Positions 1 to 8,594 of a stretch of 64,000 nucleotides of DNA are shown one piece after another. Each line of letters starts with the position of its first letter. Position 1 is the first letter of the stretch. Made by a program: the position numbers and the translations under genes. The DNA is from Armatimonas rosea (lineage in GTDB: Bacteria > Armatimonadota > Armatimonadia > Armatimonadales > Armatimonadaceae), in the NCBI RefSeq assembly GCF_014202505.1, contig NZ_JACHGW010000007.1, forward strand, positions 1-64,000, read 5' to 3'. The notes under the pieces are model-generated. The model was not told the origin of the DNA. It ran no database searches and was given only the letters and a program-made list of their open reading frames with translations.

Positions 1-47
1 GGGGCATAAGCCTTTGGGAAAATAGCGCGACGCCAGAATTTATGTGA

Positions 48-97
48 GGGCCTTGTCTTTCTCTACGAATATCGTAGGGAGAGGCGAGGCCCTTTTT
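48..97 (+). terminator. Strong intrinsic terminator of the gene upstream of the window
   Basis: A 21-bp stem (48-68 with 72-92) pairs completely if G-U wobbles are allowed, with the 3-base loop ATA and a run of five T at 93-97. It ends a + strand transcript that began before the window and separates it from aroA. Confidence 0.85.
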
Positions 98-120
98 GAT
101 TTTGTCTGATTGGGATTTTA

Positions 121-129
121 TGGTATTCT
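121..129 (+). promoter_or_regulatory. Extended -10 promoter of aroA, leaderless spacing
   Basis: TGG followed by TATTCT (124-129) forms an extended -10. The GTG at 137 lies 7 nt after the box, so transcription would begin at or next to the start codon. This supports GTG 137 over the TTG at 110. Confidence 0.55.
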
Positions 130-136
130 GGAGTAC

Positions 137-1432
137 GTGATCTACCCTCCGTTTCTCCCTATTTCGCCTCTCTCTAAACCGTTCACCGCGAGTGTTTTGT
201 TGCCTGGTAGCAAGAGTATTACAAATCGCGCCCTTGCGTTGGCGGCTCTTGCTGAGGGAACAACGACGTTGCAGGGGGCGCTTTTTGCGGACGATACCCA
301 ACGGATGGAGGACTGTTTGACCGCGCTTGGCTTTCAGCTGGAAATCGATGCCGCTCGGGAGACTATTGAGGTTTTAGGGCAAGGCGGTGAGGTTCCTTCA
401 AAGTCTGCGGAGCTCTTTGTGGGAAATTCAGGGACAACGGCGCGGTTTATTAGCCCTCTTGCTGCCCTTGGGCAGGGGGAGTACCACCTGGATGGAGTGG
501 CCCGAATGCGGGAGCGACCGATTCAGGATCTTGTTCAAGCTCTGACGATGCTAGGGGTCGAGGTCGTTTGCCCAACAGGGTGCCCCCCGCTGACTATTCA
601 TGCGCGTGGACTGCATGGTGGCTGTACCACGATTCGAGCCGATGCGTCTAGTCAGTTTCTCTCAGGACTTCTCCTGGCAGCGCCCTGTGCATCTGGGGAG
701 ACCATCGTTCATCTTGAGGGACCCATTCTCTCGGCACCCTATATTGAGATGACAGTCGCGATGGTTCGCCAGTTTGGGGGGGAGATCGAGGTAGATGAAA
801 CAGGACGGACCTACCGGATCCCAGGTGGGCAGACTCTTCAGTCGCCGGGTCAGTACTCTATTGAGCCCGATGCGTCTGCGGCATCGTATTTCTTTGCCGC
901 TGCCGCGGTTACTGGTGGCTGTGTGCGCGTTCCCCATCTGTCGCTGGCGGCATTGCAAGGCGATGTGGCCTTTGTGAAGGTGCTTGAGCAGATGGGGTGC
1001 GACGTTCTTGAAGGTGATGGTTTCCTTGAACTCCGAGGGCCTCAACAGCTCCGTGGCGTTGTTGTGGATATGAATGCCATCTCGGATACTGTCATGACTC
1101 TGGCTGCGATCGCACCATTTGCCGACTCTCCAACCGTTATTGAGAACGTGGCACATATTCGCCACAAGGAGACAGATCGTCTGGCCGCTGTGACGACCGA
1201 GCTACAGCGCCTAGGGGTTAGGGTGGAGGAGAGGCCTGATGGTCTGACAGTCTATCCGGCTACCGATCTGCTCCCGGCGACAATTCAAACCTACGATGAC
1301 CACCGGATGGCGATGGCGTTTGCCATTACGGGACTGCGGTCCCCGGGTGTCGTTATTGAAAATCCTGGCTGTGTCGCCAAGACATTCCCGGCGTTTTTTA
1401 CCCGACTGGAGGAGCTATGCGCCGCTGGGTAG
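137..1432 (+). CDS. aroA: 3-phosphoshikimate 1-carboxyvinyltransferase (EPSP synthase)
   Basis: Sixth step of the shikimate pathway: joins phosphoenolpyruvate to shikimate-3-phosphate in the cytoplasm. The N-terminal PGSKSITNRA motif (about residues 23-32), GNSGTTARF, the RHKETDR segment near residue 345 and DDHRMAMAFA near 390 are family signatures. At 431 residues it is close to the usual 425-445. The frame is open from TTG 110, but GTG 137 is preferred because of the -10 box exactly 7 nt before it and because it gives the usual short lead-in to PGSKS. The 3' end overlaps cmk by 16 nt, so the two are likely co-translated. Confidence 0.95.
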   Translation: MIYPPFLPISPLSKPFTASVLLPGSKSITNRALALAALAEGTTTLQGALFADDTQRMEDCLTALGFQLEIDAARETIEVLGQGGEVPSKSAELFVGNSGTTARFISPLAALGQGEYHLDGVARMRERPIQDLVQALTMLGVEVVCPTGCPPLTIHARGLHGGCTTIRADASSQFLSGLLLAAPCASGETIVHLEGPILSAPYIEMTVAMVRQFGGEIEVDETGRTYRIPGGQTLQSPGQYSIEPDASAASYFFAAAAVTGGCVRVPHLSLAALQGDVAFVKVLEQMGCDVLEGDGFLELRGPQQLRGVVVDMNAISDTVMTLAAIAPFADSPTVIENVAHIRHKETDRLAAVTTELQRLGVRVEERPDGLTVYPATDLLPATIQTYDDHRMAMAFAITGLRSPGVVIENPGCVAKTFPAFFTRLEELCAAG

Positions 1433-2076
1433 TCGCTATTGATGGGCCAGCCGGGGCAGGTAAGTCGACTGTCGCACGCTTGCTGGCAGATCGCTTGGGC
1501 TATATCTACCTGGACTCTGGGGCGATGTACCGCTGTGTGGCACTGCTCGCGCTGCGTGGGGCGGTTGAGCCGGAGCTTGCGACACCGCTGGCAGAGACGG
1601 CGGAGATTCTCTTTGATCCCGCTGGTATCGGGGAGCCTCAGAAGGTCCTGCTGGCAGGGGAAGACGTGACACGTGCCATTCGTACTCCTGAGGTTTCACA
1701 GCTTGCCTCGAAGGTGGCTGCGGTTCCCGGAGTGCGGGCCGCACTGGTTCGGCTCCAGCAGGCACTTGGGGCGGGCGGCGGTGTGGTGATGGAGGGGCGG
1801 GATATCGGAACGGTGGTCTTTCCACACGCTGAGCTCAAGGTGTTCTTGACGGCGTCCCCGGAGGAGCGGGCCCGGCGGCGCTTTGCCGAGCTCGAGGCAC
1901 GAGGGGAGATCATTGATTTTGAGACCGTTCTCGCCGAGCAGCGTGAGCGCGATGAGCGGGACCAGACACGGGAGACCTCGCCGCTCAAGGCGGCCGCCGA
2001 TGCGATTACGCTCCTGACCGATGGCAGGACGATTGAGGAGATTGTTGTGGAGCTTGCGGGTAAAGTAATGTCATGA
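1417..2076 (+). CDS. cmk: Cytidylate kinase
   Basis: Phosphorylates CMP/dCMP to the diphosphates for nucleotide supply. It has a P-loop GPAGAGKSTVA (residues about 9-19), the DSGAMYR substrate segment, and GRDIGTVVFP followed by the LID-type stretch SPEERARRR. At 219 residues it has normal length. The ATG is preceded by a GGAGGAGCT ribosome site inside the end of aroA. Its last bases overlap the plsC start (ATGA). The order aroA-cmk is common in bacteria; here plsC follows as third cistron. Confidence 0.95.
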   Translation: MRRWVVAIDGPAGAGKSTVARLLADRLGYIYLDSGAMYRCVALLALRGAVEPELATPLAETAEILFDPAGIGEPQKVLLAGEDVTRAIRTPEVSQLASKVAAVPGVRAALVRLQQALGAGGGVVMEGRDIGTVVFPHAELKVFLTASPEERARRRFAELEARGEIIDFETVLAEQRERDERDQTRETSPLKAAADAITLLTDGRTIEEIVVELAGKVMS

Positions 2077-2756
2077 GTGAAGAAAAAGCGACGAAGCCAC
2101 CTACCGATACCTATTGGATCTTAAAACGTGGAACTCTGGTACTTTTGCGGCCATGGGCGACCTTCTATATCCAAGGCGCAGAGAATGTCCCAAAAGAAGG
2201 CCCTGTCCTCTATGTCAGCAACCACACGTCGTACCTTGATCCCGTCGCGATCGGCAATGTCAGCCCGCGTCGTGTGGTCTTTATGGGGAAGGCGGAGCTC
2301 TTTAAGAATAAAGTCCTGAACTGGTTGCTTCGAGGAGTCGATGGCTTCCCGGTCAAGCGGGGAGAGGCGGATATGTCGGCGGTAAAGGCGGCACTGGGCT
2401 TCCTAAAGACGGGCCGGGTGGTCTGTATCTTCCCGGAAGGGACGCGGCAGGACTCGGAGGAAGAGCTCGGGGAGCCTGAGGCGGGCGCCGCGACCTTTGC
2501 CATGAAGACGGGCTGCCCTGTTGTCCCGGTCTTTGTGAAGGGAGCACAAGGGGTGCTGAGCAAAAAAGGAGGGCTCCGGCGAGGAAAGATCACCGTTGTC
2601 TTTGGAGAGCCCTATACGATCCCGAAGAACGCGGATCGTGAGGTAGCTGGCCAGGAGATGATGGTGGCGATTGCCAAGACACGGGATGCCTGGCGCGGGA
2701 AGCCCGCACAGCGTGTTGGGGTGTTCTCTCCCATTCCTCCGATGGAGCGCTCGTAA
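2073..2756 (+). CDS. plsC: 1-acyl-sn-glycerol-3-phosphate acyltransferase
   Basis: Makes phosphatidic acid from lysophosphatidic acid in membrane phospholipid synthesis. The catalytic NHTSYLD motif (HX4D, H51 and D56) and the acyl-acceptor motif FPEGTR (near residue 118) are intact. It is 227 residues long, typical of the family. The start overlaps the cmk stop by 4 nt, and a hairpin terminator follows within 10 nt of the stop, so it is the last gene of the operon. Confidence 0.92.
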   Translation: MSEEKATKPPTDTYWILKRGTLVLLRPWATFYIQGAENVPKEGPVLYVSNHTSYLDPVAIGNVSPRRVVFMGKAELFKNKVLNWLLRGVDGFPVKRGEADMSAVKAALGFLKTGRVVCIFPEGTRQDSEEELGEPEAGAATFAMKTGCPVVPVFVKGAQGVLSKKGGLRRGKITVVFGEPYTIPKNADREVAGQEMMVAIAKTRDAWRGKPAQRVGVFSPIPPMERS

Positions 2757-2764
2757 AGAGAATT

Positions 2765-2789
2765 AAGGCCCAGCATCGTGCTGGGCCTT
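2765..2789. terminator. Bidirectional hairpin between plsC and a convergent gene
   Basis: AAGGCCCAGCA (2765-2775) pairs perfectly with TGCTGGGCCTT (2779-2789) around a TCG loop. It sits between the stop codons of two convergent genes. The T-rich tails are short, so termination may be partial. Confidence 0.7.
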
Positions 2790-2798
2790 GTCGTGTGG

Positions 2799-3203
2799 CT
2801 ACTCGGTGACAGGGTCGATAAAGACAATCGCTCCGCTGGAGCTGACATTGACTCCGATCGTCCCGGCAAGGACGCTGTCGAGAAGCGCTTTGTTCAGCTC
2901 AAAGGCGGCCATGCGCTCTGGAGAGGCGAGTGCCTTCTGCCGGCGAGGGCGGCCCACGAGGGTCTTGAGCTCTTCGGCTTCCCCATGGACACCACGTGCC
3001 CAAGCGATCACACTCTGGAGCTCCTCTTGGGAAGCTCCCTGAGCGCCACGAGTCTTGAGGAGCGACTCGACAAGCAGAGCGGTCTGTGCCACATGGTCAA
3101 TTGCCCCCGTGCGGCGGCGGCGGCGGCGAACAACGGGTGCAGCTGCTGCTACCTCGGGTGTTTCTGCGACGGGGTCCGTCGTTATTTTTGGTCTTCGTCC
3201 CAT
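2799..3203 (-). CDS. Hypothetical protein with Arg-rich segment
   Basis: A 134-residue protein I do not recognise. After a low-complexity Ala/Pro/Val stretch comes the basic patch RRRRRRTG (about residues 26-33), then a helical region and a C-terminal segment ending in GVNVSSSGAIVFIDPV. No signal peptide or membrane helix is visible. The basic patch could bind nucleic acid, but this is a guess. It is monocistronic, converges on plsC, and has a candidate extended -10 about 120 nt upstream. Confidence 0.6.
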   Translation of the reverse strand: MGRRPKITTDPVAETPEVAAAAPVVRRRRRRTGAIDHVAQTALLVESLLKTRGAQGASQEELQSVIAWARGVHGEAEELKTLVGRPRRQKALASPERMAAFELNKALLDSVLAGTIGVNVSSSGAIVFIDPVTE

Positions 3204-3323
3204 TTTAGTTTCGTCTTCTTTCTTCGTGCTACCTTGGAGAGCTCTATGTAGGACTCATGGTATGTCACGTCGTGTCAGGTTGTATCTCAGACACTTTAGT
3301 CTGCCTTAAGCAGTTACCTATTT

Positions 3324-3332
3324 AGTATACCA
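3324..3332 (-). promoter_or_regulatory. Extended -10 promoter for the 2799-3203 gene
   Basis: Read on the minus strand: TGG then TATACT. No good -35 at 17 nt; a TTGCCT lies 20 nt further up. The predicted leader is about 115 nt. Confidence 0.4.
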
Positions 3333-3369
3333 GACCTGCTTTTCTAAAGAGGCAAGAGTGCATTGCACA

Positions 3370-4431
3370 TCACTGAATAGAATGCCAAACTTGAGTGGAA
3401 AGTTCCCGTCGAAGGGCTATCACGGCATTTTTCGGTGTGATATTGGAAGAATGAACGGCATTCGTTAGTAATATGACGGCTGTGGCGGCTTGTGGGACGA
3501 TCCAAATGGACGTACCTGTAAATCCTGTATGCCCATAGGAACCCTCTAGGAACTCACCACGGATAGCATAGGCACTGCCGATATCCCAAAGCACTCCCCG
3601 CTGGCCATCGGGGCCGCTGAGCGGAGACTGGGGCGTTGTCATGAGCTGAACCGTCTCGGGGCGAAGCAGTCCCTTGCCCCTACGGAGCATCAGCTGGGCG
3701 TAGCGTGCCAGATCGTCCCCATTGGAGAATAGTCCCGCGTTTCCACTGACACAGCCCGTGTGCTGGAGCGAGGAGGCGGTCGGGTCATGGACCCAGCCAC
3801 GGCTCCCTGGGGTATCGTCGCCCGCCGCGGTTGAGGCGCAGCGCGGCGCGAGGCGGACGCCGGGACGGTAGGTGGTGTCGTTCATGCCGAGGGGGGCAAA
3901 GACACGCTCCCGGCAGAAGAGATCGAGGCGCTGCCCCGTCACACGCTCGACCAGCGCTCCCAGCGAGATCGCGGAGTAGTCGGAGTAAATAAACTTCGTG
4001 CCAATCTCGGCCATCTTACGCGAGCGGGCGATCTCCTCGACGATCTCCGAGAGGGTGACATTACGGTTGGCATAGGCCCCGCCCGCCGGAATCCCCGCGC
4101 AGTGGGTCGCCAGGTGCCGCACGGTGATCCCCGGACGAGCCGCAAACGCCGGCAGATAGCGCTCCATGGGATCGTCGAGCGTGACCTTTCCCTCCTCCAA
4201 GAGCAGCGCCAGCGCACTGCCGGTGGCGATGGGCTTGGTGAGCGATGCCAGGTCGAAGAGCGTCTCGCAGGTCAGGGGGCGCTTCTCGGGGCGCAGGCCT
4301 GCGTAGCCCCAGCACTGGCGGTGAGCAACCTCGCCTTTGTGGAGGATCACCAAGACGGCACCCGGGACCCCTTTTTTCTCTACGGCCTCCTCAACGAGGG
4401 CGGCGGCGGCGTGAAAGCGATTTGTCGGCAT
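3370..4431 (-). CDS. Serine hydrolase of the class C beta-lactamase / penicillin-binding protein family
   Basis: A 353-residue member of the beta-lactamase-like serine hydrolases (esterases, D-aminopeptidases, DD-peptidases). Ser63-Leu-Thr-Lys66 is the SxxK nucleophile pair. FIYSDYS near residue 149 replaces the usual YxN box (YSD), and GHTGFTG near residue 305 is the third box. There is no signal peptide, so it may act in the cytoplasm. The frame extends to 4455, but ATG 4431 is chosen because a TACAAT box lies exactly 7 nt upstream. It diverges from the thiolase, sharing one palindromic promoter. Substrate is not predictable. Confidence 0.88.
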   Translation of the reverse strand: MPTNRFHAAAALVEEAVEKKGVPGAVLVILHKGEVAHRQCWGYAGLRPEKRPLTCETLFDLASLTKPIATGSALALLLEEGKVTLDDPMERYLPAFAARPGITVRHLATHCAGIPAGGAYANRNVTLSEIVEEIARSRKMAEIGTKFIYSDYSAISLGALVERVTGQRLDLFCRERVFAPLGMNDTTYRPGVRLAPRCASTAAGDDTPGSRGWVHDPTASSLQHTGCVSGNAGLFSNGDDLARYAQLMLRRGKGLLRPETVQLMTTPQSPLSGPDGQRGVLWDIGSAYAIRGEFLEGSYGHTGFTGTSIWIVPQAATAVILLTNAVHSSNITPKNAVIALRRELSTQVWHSIQ

Positions 4432-4438
4432 AAACGTC

Positions 4439-4456
4439 ATTGTACCGAGGTACAAT
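4439..4456. promoter_or_regulatory. Palindromic divergent promoter with two leaderless -10 boxes
   Basis: ATTGTACCGAGGTACAAT is a perfect inverted repeat with a 2-nt centre. The right half gives TACAAT 7 nt before ATG 4464 (+), the left half gives TACAAT 7 nt before ATG 4431 (-). The two RNA polymerase sites therefore overlap. Confidence 0.65.
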
Positions 4457-4463
4457 CCGAAAT

Positions 4464-5591
4464 ATGAACAGTGTTGTGATTGTTGCGGCGGGACGCTCCG
4501 CTATCGCCAAGTCCCCCAAAGGCAGCTTTCGAGACCTACGCCCCGACGATCTCGCCGCCGCCGTGCTCCGGGGCGTCTTGGAGCGCGTCCCTCAGTTTTC
4601 GCTTGCCCTCATCGACGATGTGATCTTGGGCTGTGCGACCCCGGAGCTGGAGCAGGGGATGGACGTTGCCCGCGTCGCCGCGCTCCGTGCCGGGCTCCCG
4701 GAGAGTGTCGCCGGTCTGACCCTCAATCGGTTCTGCGCGTCGGGGCTGGAGGCGATTGCCACGGCAGCAGCCAAGCTCGCCACGGGCCAGGCTAGCTTTA
4801 TCCTCGCAGGCGGTGTCGAGAGCATGACCCGTGCGCCGTTTATGAGCGAGTCGCTGCGCCCCAACGAGTCCCTCCCTGCCGAGACCTGGCTGGGAATGGG
4901 GGAGGCGGTGGAGCGTGTGGCGGTAGAGGAGGGGATCACCCGCGCCCAGTGCGACTCCCTCGCTCTCCAGAGCCAGCAGCGCGCCGCCGCCGCCCAGGCC
5001 GCCGGAAAGTTCGACACCGAGATTATCCCGATCACCCTTCCCGATGGCCCCCTCGTTAACCGTGACGAAGGCATCCGCGCCGAGACCACGCTGGAAGGAC
5101 TCGCGGGCCTAAAAACACCCTTTGGCGGAGTCATCACCGCCGGCAATGCCAGCCAGCGCAGCGATGGTGCCGCCGCCGTCTTGCTCACCACCGAGGCGCT
5201 CGCCCGTGAGCATGGCCTAACACCTCTCGCTCGCTTTGTCGGCTACGCCACCGCCGCCGTGGACCCGGTGCACTTCGGAATCGCCCCCGCCGCCGCGATC
5301 CCCAAGCTCCTAGAGCGCACAGGCATTACCCTTGACCAGATCGACCTGATTGAGTTCAACGAGGCCTTCGCCGCCCAAGCGCTCGCCAGCCAGCGGCATT
5401 TTCCCCTCGACTGGAACAAGGTCAATGTGAACGGGGGCGCAATTGCGCTGGGCCACCCCCTCGGGGCCACGGGTGCCCGCCAGACGGTCACGCTCCTCCA
5501 CGAAGCCCCCCGACGTGGCGCTCGCTACGGCATGGTGACGATGTGCGCCGCGCTGGGAATGGGGGCCGCTGGGCTGTTTGAGTTTCTCTGA
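4464..5591 (+). CDS. Thiolase (acetyl-CoA acyltransferase)
   Basis: Thiolytic cleavage or condensation of acyl-CoA (beta-oxidation or acetoacetyl-CoA formation). The nucleophilic Cys91 lies in NRFCASG; GGVESM, NEAFAAQ, the His-containing GGAIALGHPLGA and the C-terminal MCAALGMGAAG with the second cysteine are all present. At 375 residues it is slightly short for the family (390-400). ATG 4464 is preferred over 4440 because a TACAAT box sits 7 nt before it. No fadB, HMG-CoA synthase or PHA gene adjoins, so the pathway cannot be set from context. Confidence 0.92.
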   Translation: MNSVVIVAAGRSAIAKSPKGSFRDLRPDDLAAAVLRGVLERVPQFSLALIDDVILGCATPELEQGMDVARVAALRAGLPESVAGLTLNRFCASGLEAIATAAAKLATGQASFILAGGVESMTRAPFMSESLRPNESLPAETWLGMGEAVERVAVEEGITRAQCDSLALQSQQRAAAAQAAGKFDTEIIPITLPDGPLVNRDEGIRAETTLEGLAGLKTPFGGVITAGNASQRSDGAAAVLLTTEALAREHGLTPLARFVGYATAAVDPVHFGIAPAAAIPKLLERTGITLDQIDLIEFNEAFAAQALASQRHFPLDWNKVNVNGGAIALGHPLGATGARQTVTLLHEAPRRGARYGMVTMCAALGMGAAGLFEFL

Positions 5592-5604
5592 GCCTGTCCC
5601 GCTC

Positions 5605-5680
5605 GAACCCACCCGGCTGAACCCACCCCATCCCTCCCTTGCCGCAAGGGAGGGTGCCGAGGAACGAAGCGGGTGGGTTC
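5605..5680. repeat. REP-like nested palindrome
   Basis: GAACCCACCC (5605-5614) pairs with GGGTGGGTTC (5671-5680), enclosing a second hairpin CCCTCCCTTG / CAAGGGAGGG (5632-5641, 5645-5654). It lies between the stops of two convergent genes and may also act as a terminator or mRNA stabiliser. Confidence 0.65.
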
Positions 5681-5684
5681 TGGG

Positions 5685-6332
5685 CTAGCCCTGGGGCATC
5701 GTCCCCAGGAGCGGGTGGCCTGCGGGCAGTCGGGCCACCAGCACCTTGCGGTACTGTGTCAGACGCGCAAGCAATGCTTTGCGCCGCGCCGCCCGTGCTC
5801 CTCGGAGCGTGCGAGCATGCTCCCGGTTCTGTGTCGCGCTCTGGTAGTACCCCCGAAGGGTCGCGGTGTCCGTGGCAAACTGCGCCTGGGAGTAGCCCAC
5901 TGGCAGGGTGAGCGGGACAAACTCACTCAGGCTCGTGTCGCTGTTGATGGTGGCCCAGAGCTGGCTGCTGTCTTCGAGTGCCTTGAGGAAGATACCTTCC
6001 CCCGCGTTGGTGGCAGGTAGGAGGGGGAGCATCCCGACATAGCGCGTCCCCGGCAACATGCCCTGTACCGCCGCGCGTAGCTGAGAAATCCGGGTACGGA
6101 GTGCTTTTTTGAGCGCGTCTCGCTCGGTTGCAGCGCCTTGGGCCGGGTTCTCGGCGGCCTGTATCTGCTGCTCATCGGCGATAAAGGCGGCGCGCTCCTC
6201 CGCAAGGCTCGCCACGGTGAACCCCGGCGCTAAGATCAGCTCCGAAGCCCCTAAAGCCGCATTGACATCGCTCCAGTGTGTCTCCCAGCGATTCAAGAGT
6301 GAGATGATGTTCTCAAGATCAGAAACTGCCAT
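5685..6332 (-). CDS. Hypothetical protein
   Basis: A 215-residue protein I do not recognise. It is mostly predicted helical and rich in Ala, Arg and Gln, without signal peptide, membrane helix or cysteine motif. An in-frame ATG at 6359 would add nine residues. I prefer ATG 6332 because GGGAG stands 9 nt ahead of it. It lies just downstream of the Septu-like pair on the same strand, but 96 nt away, so membership of the defence unit is doubtful. Confidence 0.6.
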   Translation of the reverse strand: MAVSDLENIISLLNRWETHWSDVNAALGASELILAPGFTVASLAEERAAFIADEQQIQAAENPAQGAATERDALKKALRTRISQLRAAVQGMLPGTRYVGMLPLLPATNAGEGIFLKALEDSSQLWATINSDTSLSEFVPLTLPVGYSQAQFATDTATLRGYYQSATQNREHARTLRGARAARRKALLARLTQYRKVLVARLPAGHPLLGTMPQG

Positions 6333-6428
6333 GTTAAAATCTCCCGTAGATGATGTCATTATTTTAACATAGCCAGTCTGTAGATTTCAAGAGGTGTCTG
6401 TGAAAAATTGAATTCTGTCTGTCAATAA

Positions 6429-7250
6429 TCAAGCCGTGTCTGTTGTTCTTAGGAAGTTAATATCCCGTGCTTCTGGTGCTTGCTCGAATAGTGCCCGTAG
6501 TTCGTCGTATTTATCCCACTGTCGCTGCATCTCTCGCCATACCGTTGGGTGGCTCCGACGGCGAAGTGCGCGAAGGGTTGCTTTTATCTCTCCACCTGTG
6601 TCTCGCCGGATAATATACTTCTCCAGTAGCGCAAGATAGCTCTCGTAAGCTTCCTCACGGGCTTGGAGGAGATAGTCACGGTCATTGAGGTGGAGTAGCT
6701 CCCAGGTGTAGCGTGCACGCTGCTCTTCTCGTGTTCCGGTGGGGTGGGGTGCGCCAAACTGCCACGTTCGCAGATCGAGAATCAGATACTCCAGCGGGTC
6801 TTCCTGTCGTGGGTCGATCAGCGCGGGGTCACCGAAGACAGGCGGCTCAAGGGGATCGTCTTTTTTCCGCGCCACACTCTGGAGTACCCCTTGGTGGAAG
6901 ACAGCGAAGCCATTGCTCTTGGGTCCATTGCAGGGGCCGCAGGCATAGAGGTAGTTTTCCCAGAGAAACACGCGCTCGGGGTAGAGGTCCTTCGGCCAGA
7001 TATGCTCGACCTCATCGGCGGGGGCATCTTCGCAGTAGCAACAGCGCCGCGCCCCGCTACACATCGCCGTGAGCGCGGCCTTTACCGCACTAAAGACTGC
7101 ATTGCTTTTCTTGTTGTAGGCCGAGAAGCGCTCTTTTGCCTTGGCAACCTGCTCCGGGTATTCCCCTGAATCGGTCACTTCTTGTTGGTAGCGGTTGAGC
7201 GCATCCAGGGTCGCTCTATCCGGCGCGATTCCCTCGTCCAGCCGGATCAT
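6429..7250 (-). CDS. HNH endonuclease, Septu PtuB-like
   Basis: A 273-residue protein with a zinc-supported HNH fold: C70-x-x-C73 (CCYCE), His83 in DEVEHIWPK and C104-x-x-C107-N in ACGPCNGPKSN. This spacing, with the DPRQEDPLEYL segment after it, resembles the PtuB nuclease of Septu anti-phage systems. The ATG overlaps the stop of the upstream AAA ATPase (ATGA), as in ptuA-ptuB. Expected role: the ATPase senses infection and the nuclease cuts DNA. The gene is intact, unlike its partner. Confidence 0.8.
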   Translation of the reverse strand: MIRLDEGIAPDRATLDALNRYQQEVTDSGEYPEQVAKAKERFSAYNKKSNAVFSAVKAALTAMCSGARRCCYCEDAPADEVEHIWPKDLYPERVFLWENYLYACGPCNGPKSNGFAVFHQGVLQSVARKKDDPLEPPVFGDPALIDPRQEDPLEYLILDLRTWQFGAPHPTGTREEQRARYTWELLHLNDRDYLLQAREEAYESYLALLEKYIIRRDTGGEIKATLRALRRRSHPTVWREMQRQWDKYDELRALFEQAPEARDINFLRTTDTA

Positions 7251-8545
7251 CGGGCACGTCTCCGAGACAGTCCGACACTCGCGCTACTGGGGAAGAGTCC
7301 CCGGAGAAACTCCTGACGCTCGATCTCCTCATCTGTCAGATCGTCGTCCAGCTCCTTGATATTCAGCGCCGCCAGCTCCTCAAGGAGCCCCTTCGCCTCC
7401 TCGGAGCGCTCGACGCCAACCCCAAACACCCCGGTTCCGTACGCCTCAGACACGCTTCCGTACTTCAGCCGCAGGAGATTGTTCCCCGTCACAAACTCCC
7501 CAACCTCATCCGTCCCTGGAGTCGGGAGCTTGAAGACCGTATCCGCTGCCTGACAAATAATCGGCGAGTGGGTAGTCACGATGAATTGGATATTAGGAAA
7601 ATGGGTCGTAAACCACTCCCCAATCCGATGTTGCCAAGTCGGGTGCAGGTGCGCGTCCACTTCATCAATCTGTACCACCCCCGGCGCAATAATCTTCGTC
7701 GCATCCTCCGGGTCGAAGACCTTGTCCACCCCAAAGCAATCCACCAACTGCCGGATCAGCTCAAACGTCAAAGACAACACCGACCGATACCCATCTGACA
7801 TCTCCTCAACATTGATTTGATTGTTATTAGCGTCTTCTATAACCACCTCTTTTGAGGTCACATCAATTATTTTTGTGTCATGAGCTAGAAATTCGGTTTG
7901 ATTGACAAATTCAAGGACTTTTTCTAAAGTTTTGCCAGAGTCTTTATGGTTTTCAAATTGCTCAAAGCGGAGTTTCTGGAGCCAAGGCAAAGGCTTGGTT
8001 AGTCCTATTAGTTCTGAATACGCCTGTGCATGACGATATACCTGAGGATAATCTTCAATAACGGTACTTTGAAAATTTTGTGATCCGGAAAACCCCCTCT
8101 CAGGGCCAAAAGATATTGAAAACCATCCTTGAATTCTTTTGGTGTCGTGGTTTTCCTTCTATATAGGTATTGTTTGAGAGTTATGTGCGTCATGGAAAAA
8201 TAGGAATACCTCTGATCCGTCTAAAATTGATGTCTGTGATTCGAAAAAGTATCCTTCGTCCGTAAAGTTCTCATAGAAATCATTTTGGGGGTCAGCTTCA
8301 ACGCGGACAACTAACTTTGATTGTGCAGACTTTTTGTTGCGCAGTTGAAATCCTGACATGGGGAGGCGGCTTCGCTCCGAGGGACTTAACAAAGAATATG
8401 CGATGCTTCTAATAAAACTTGTCTTTCCACTGCCATTATCGCCGAGAATAACATGCCATCCTGCGCCGTTTTGTTCTTCGGGCAACTCCCAAATTAGGTG
8501 CTTGATGGCGCGGATATTCTCGATCTCAATGCGGCGAATGTGCAT
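7247..8545 (-). pseudogene. AAA family ATPase, Septu PtuA-like, interrupted by an in-frame TAG
   Basis: One continuous frame of 433 codons broken only by TAG at 8161-8159 (codon 129). Codons 1-128 hold Walker A GDNGSGKT (residues 35-42). Directly after the TAG the frame resumes with sensible family sequence (GWFSISFGPERGFSG), then an MSDGYRS signature near 248, Walker B VVQIDEVDAHLHP near 291 and the H-loop TTHSP near 324. No frameshift is involved. It is either a nonsense-inactivated gene, a sequencing error, or a readthrough codon. The region around 7800-8545 is clearly AT-richer than its neighbours, which suggests transfer. It sits with the HNH gene as a ptuA-ptuB pair. Confidence 0.8.
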
Positions 8546-8551
8546 GAGGGA

Positions 8552-8557
8552 ATTATA
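8552..8557 (-). promoter_or_regulatory. Consensus -10 (TATAAT) of the Septu-like operon
   Basis: On the minus strand GGTATAAT is followed by 6 nt and ATG 8545, which implies a leaderless mRNA. No Shine-Dalgarno sequence is present. Confidence 0.65.
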
Positions 8558-8594
8558 CCGGGTACGGCGTTTCGTGTGGGCGTCGCCATGTCCG

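Noticed and set aside
8008-8193. Short open frame MTHITLKQYL in the middle of the Septu-like ATPase
   Set aside because: It is in another frame. The ATPase frame itself continues through this stretch with family-like sequence, so the break is a single TAG and not a frameshift.
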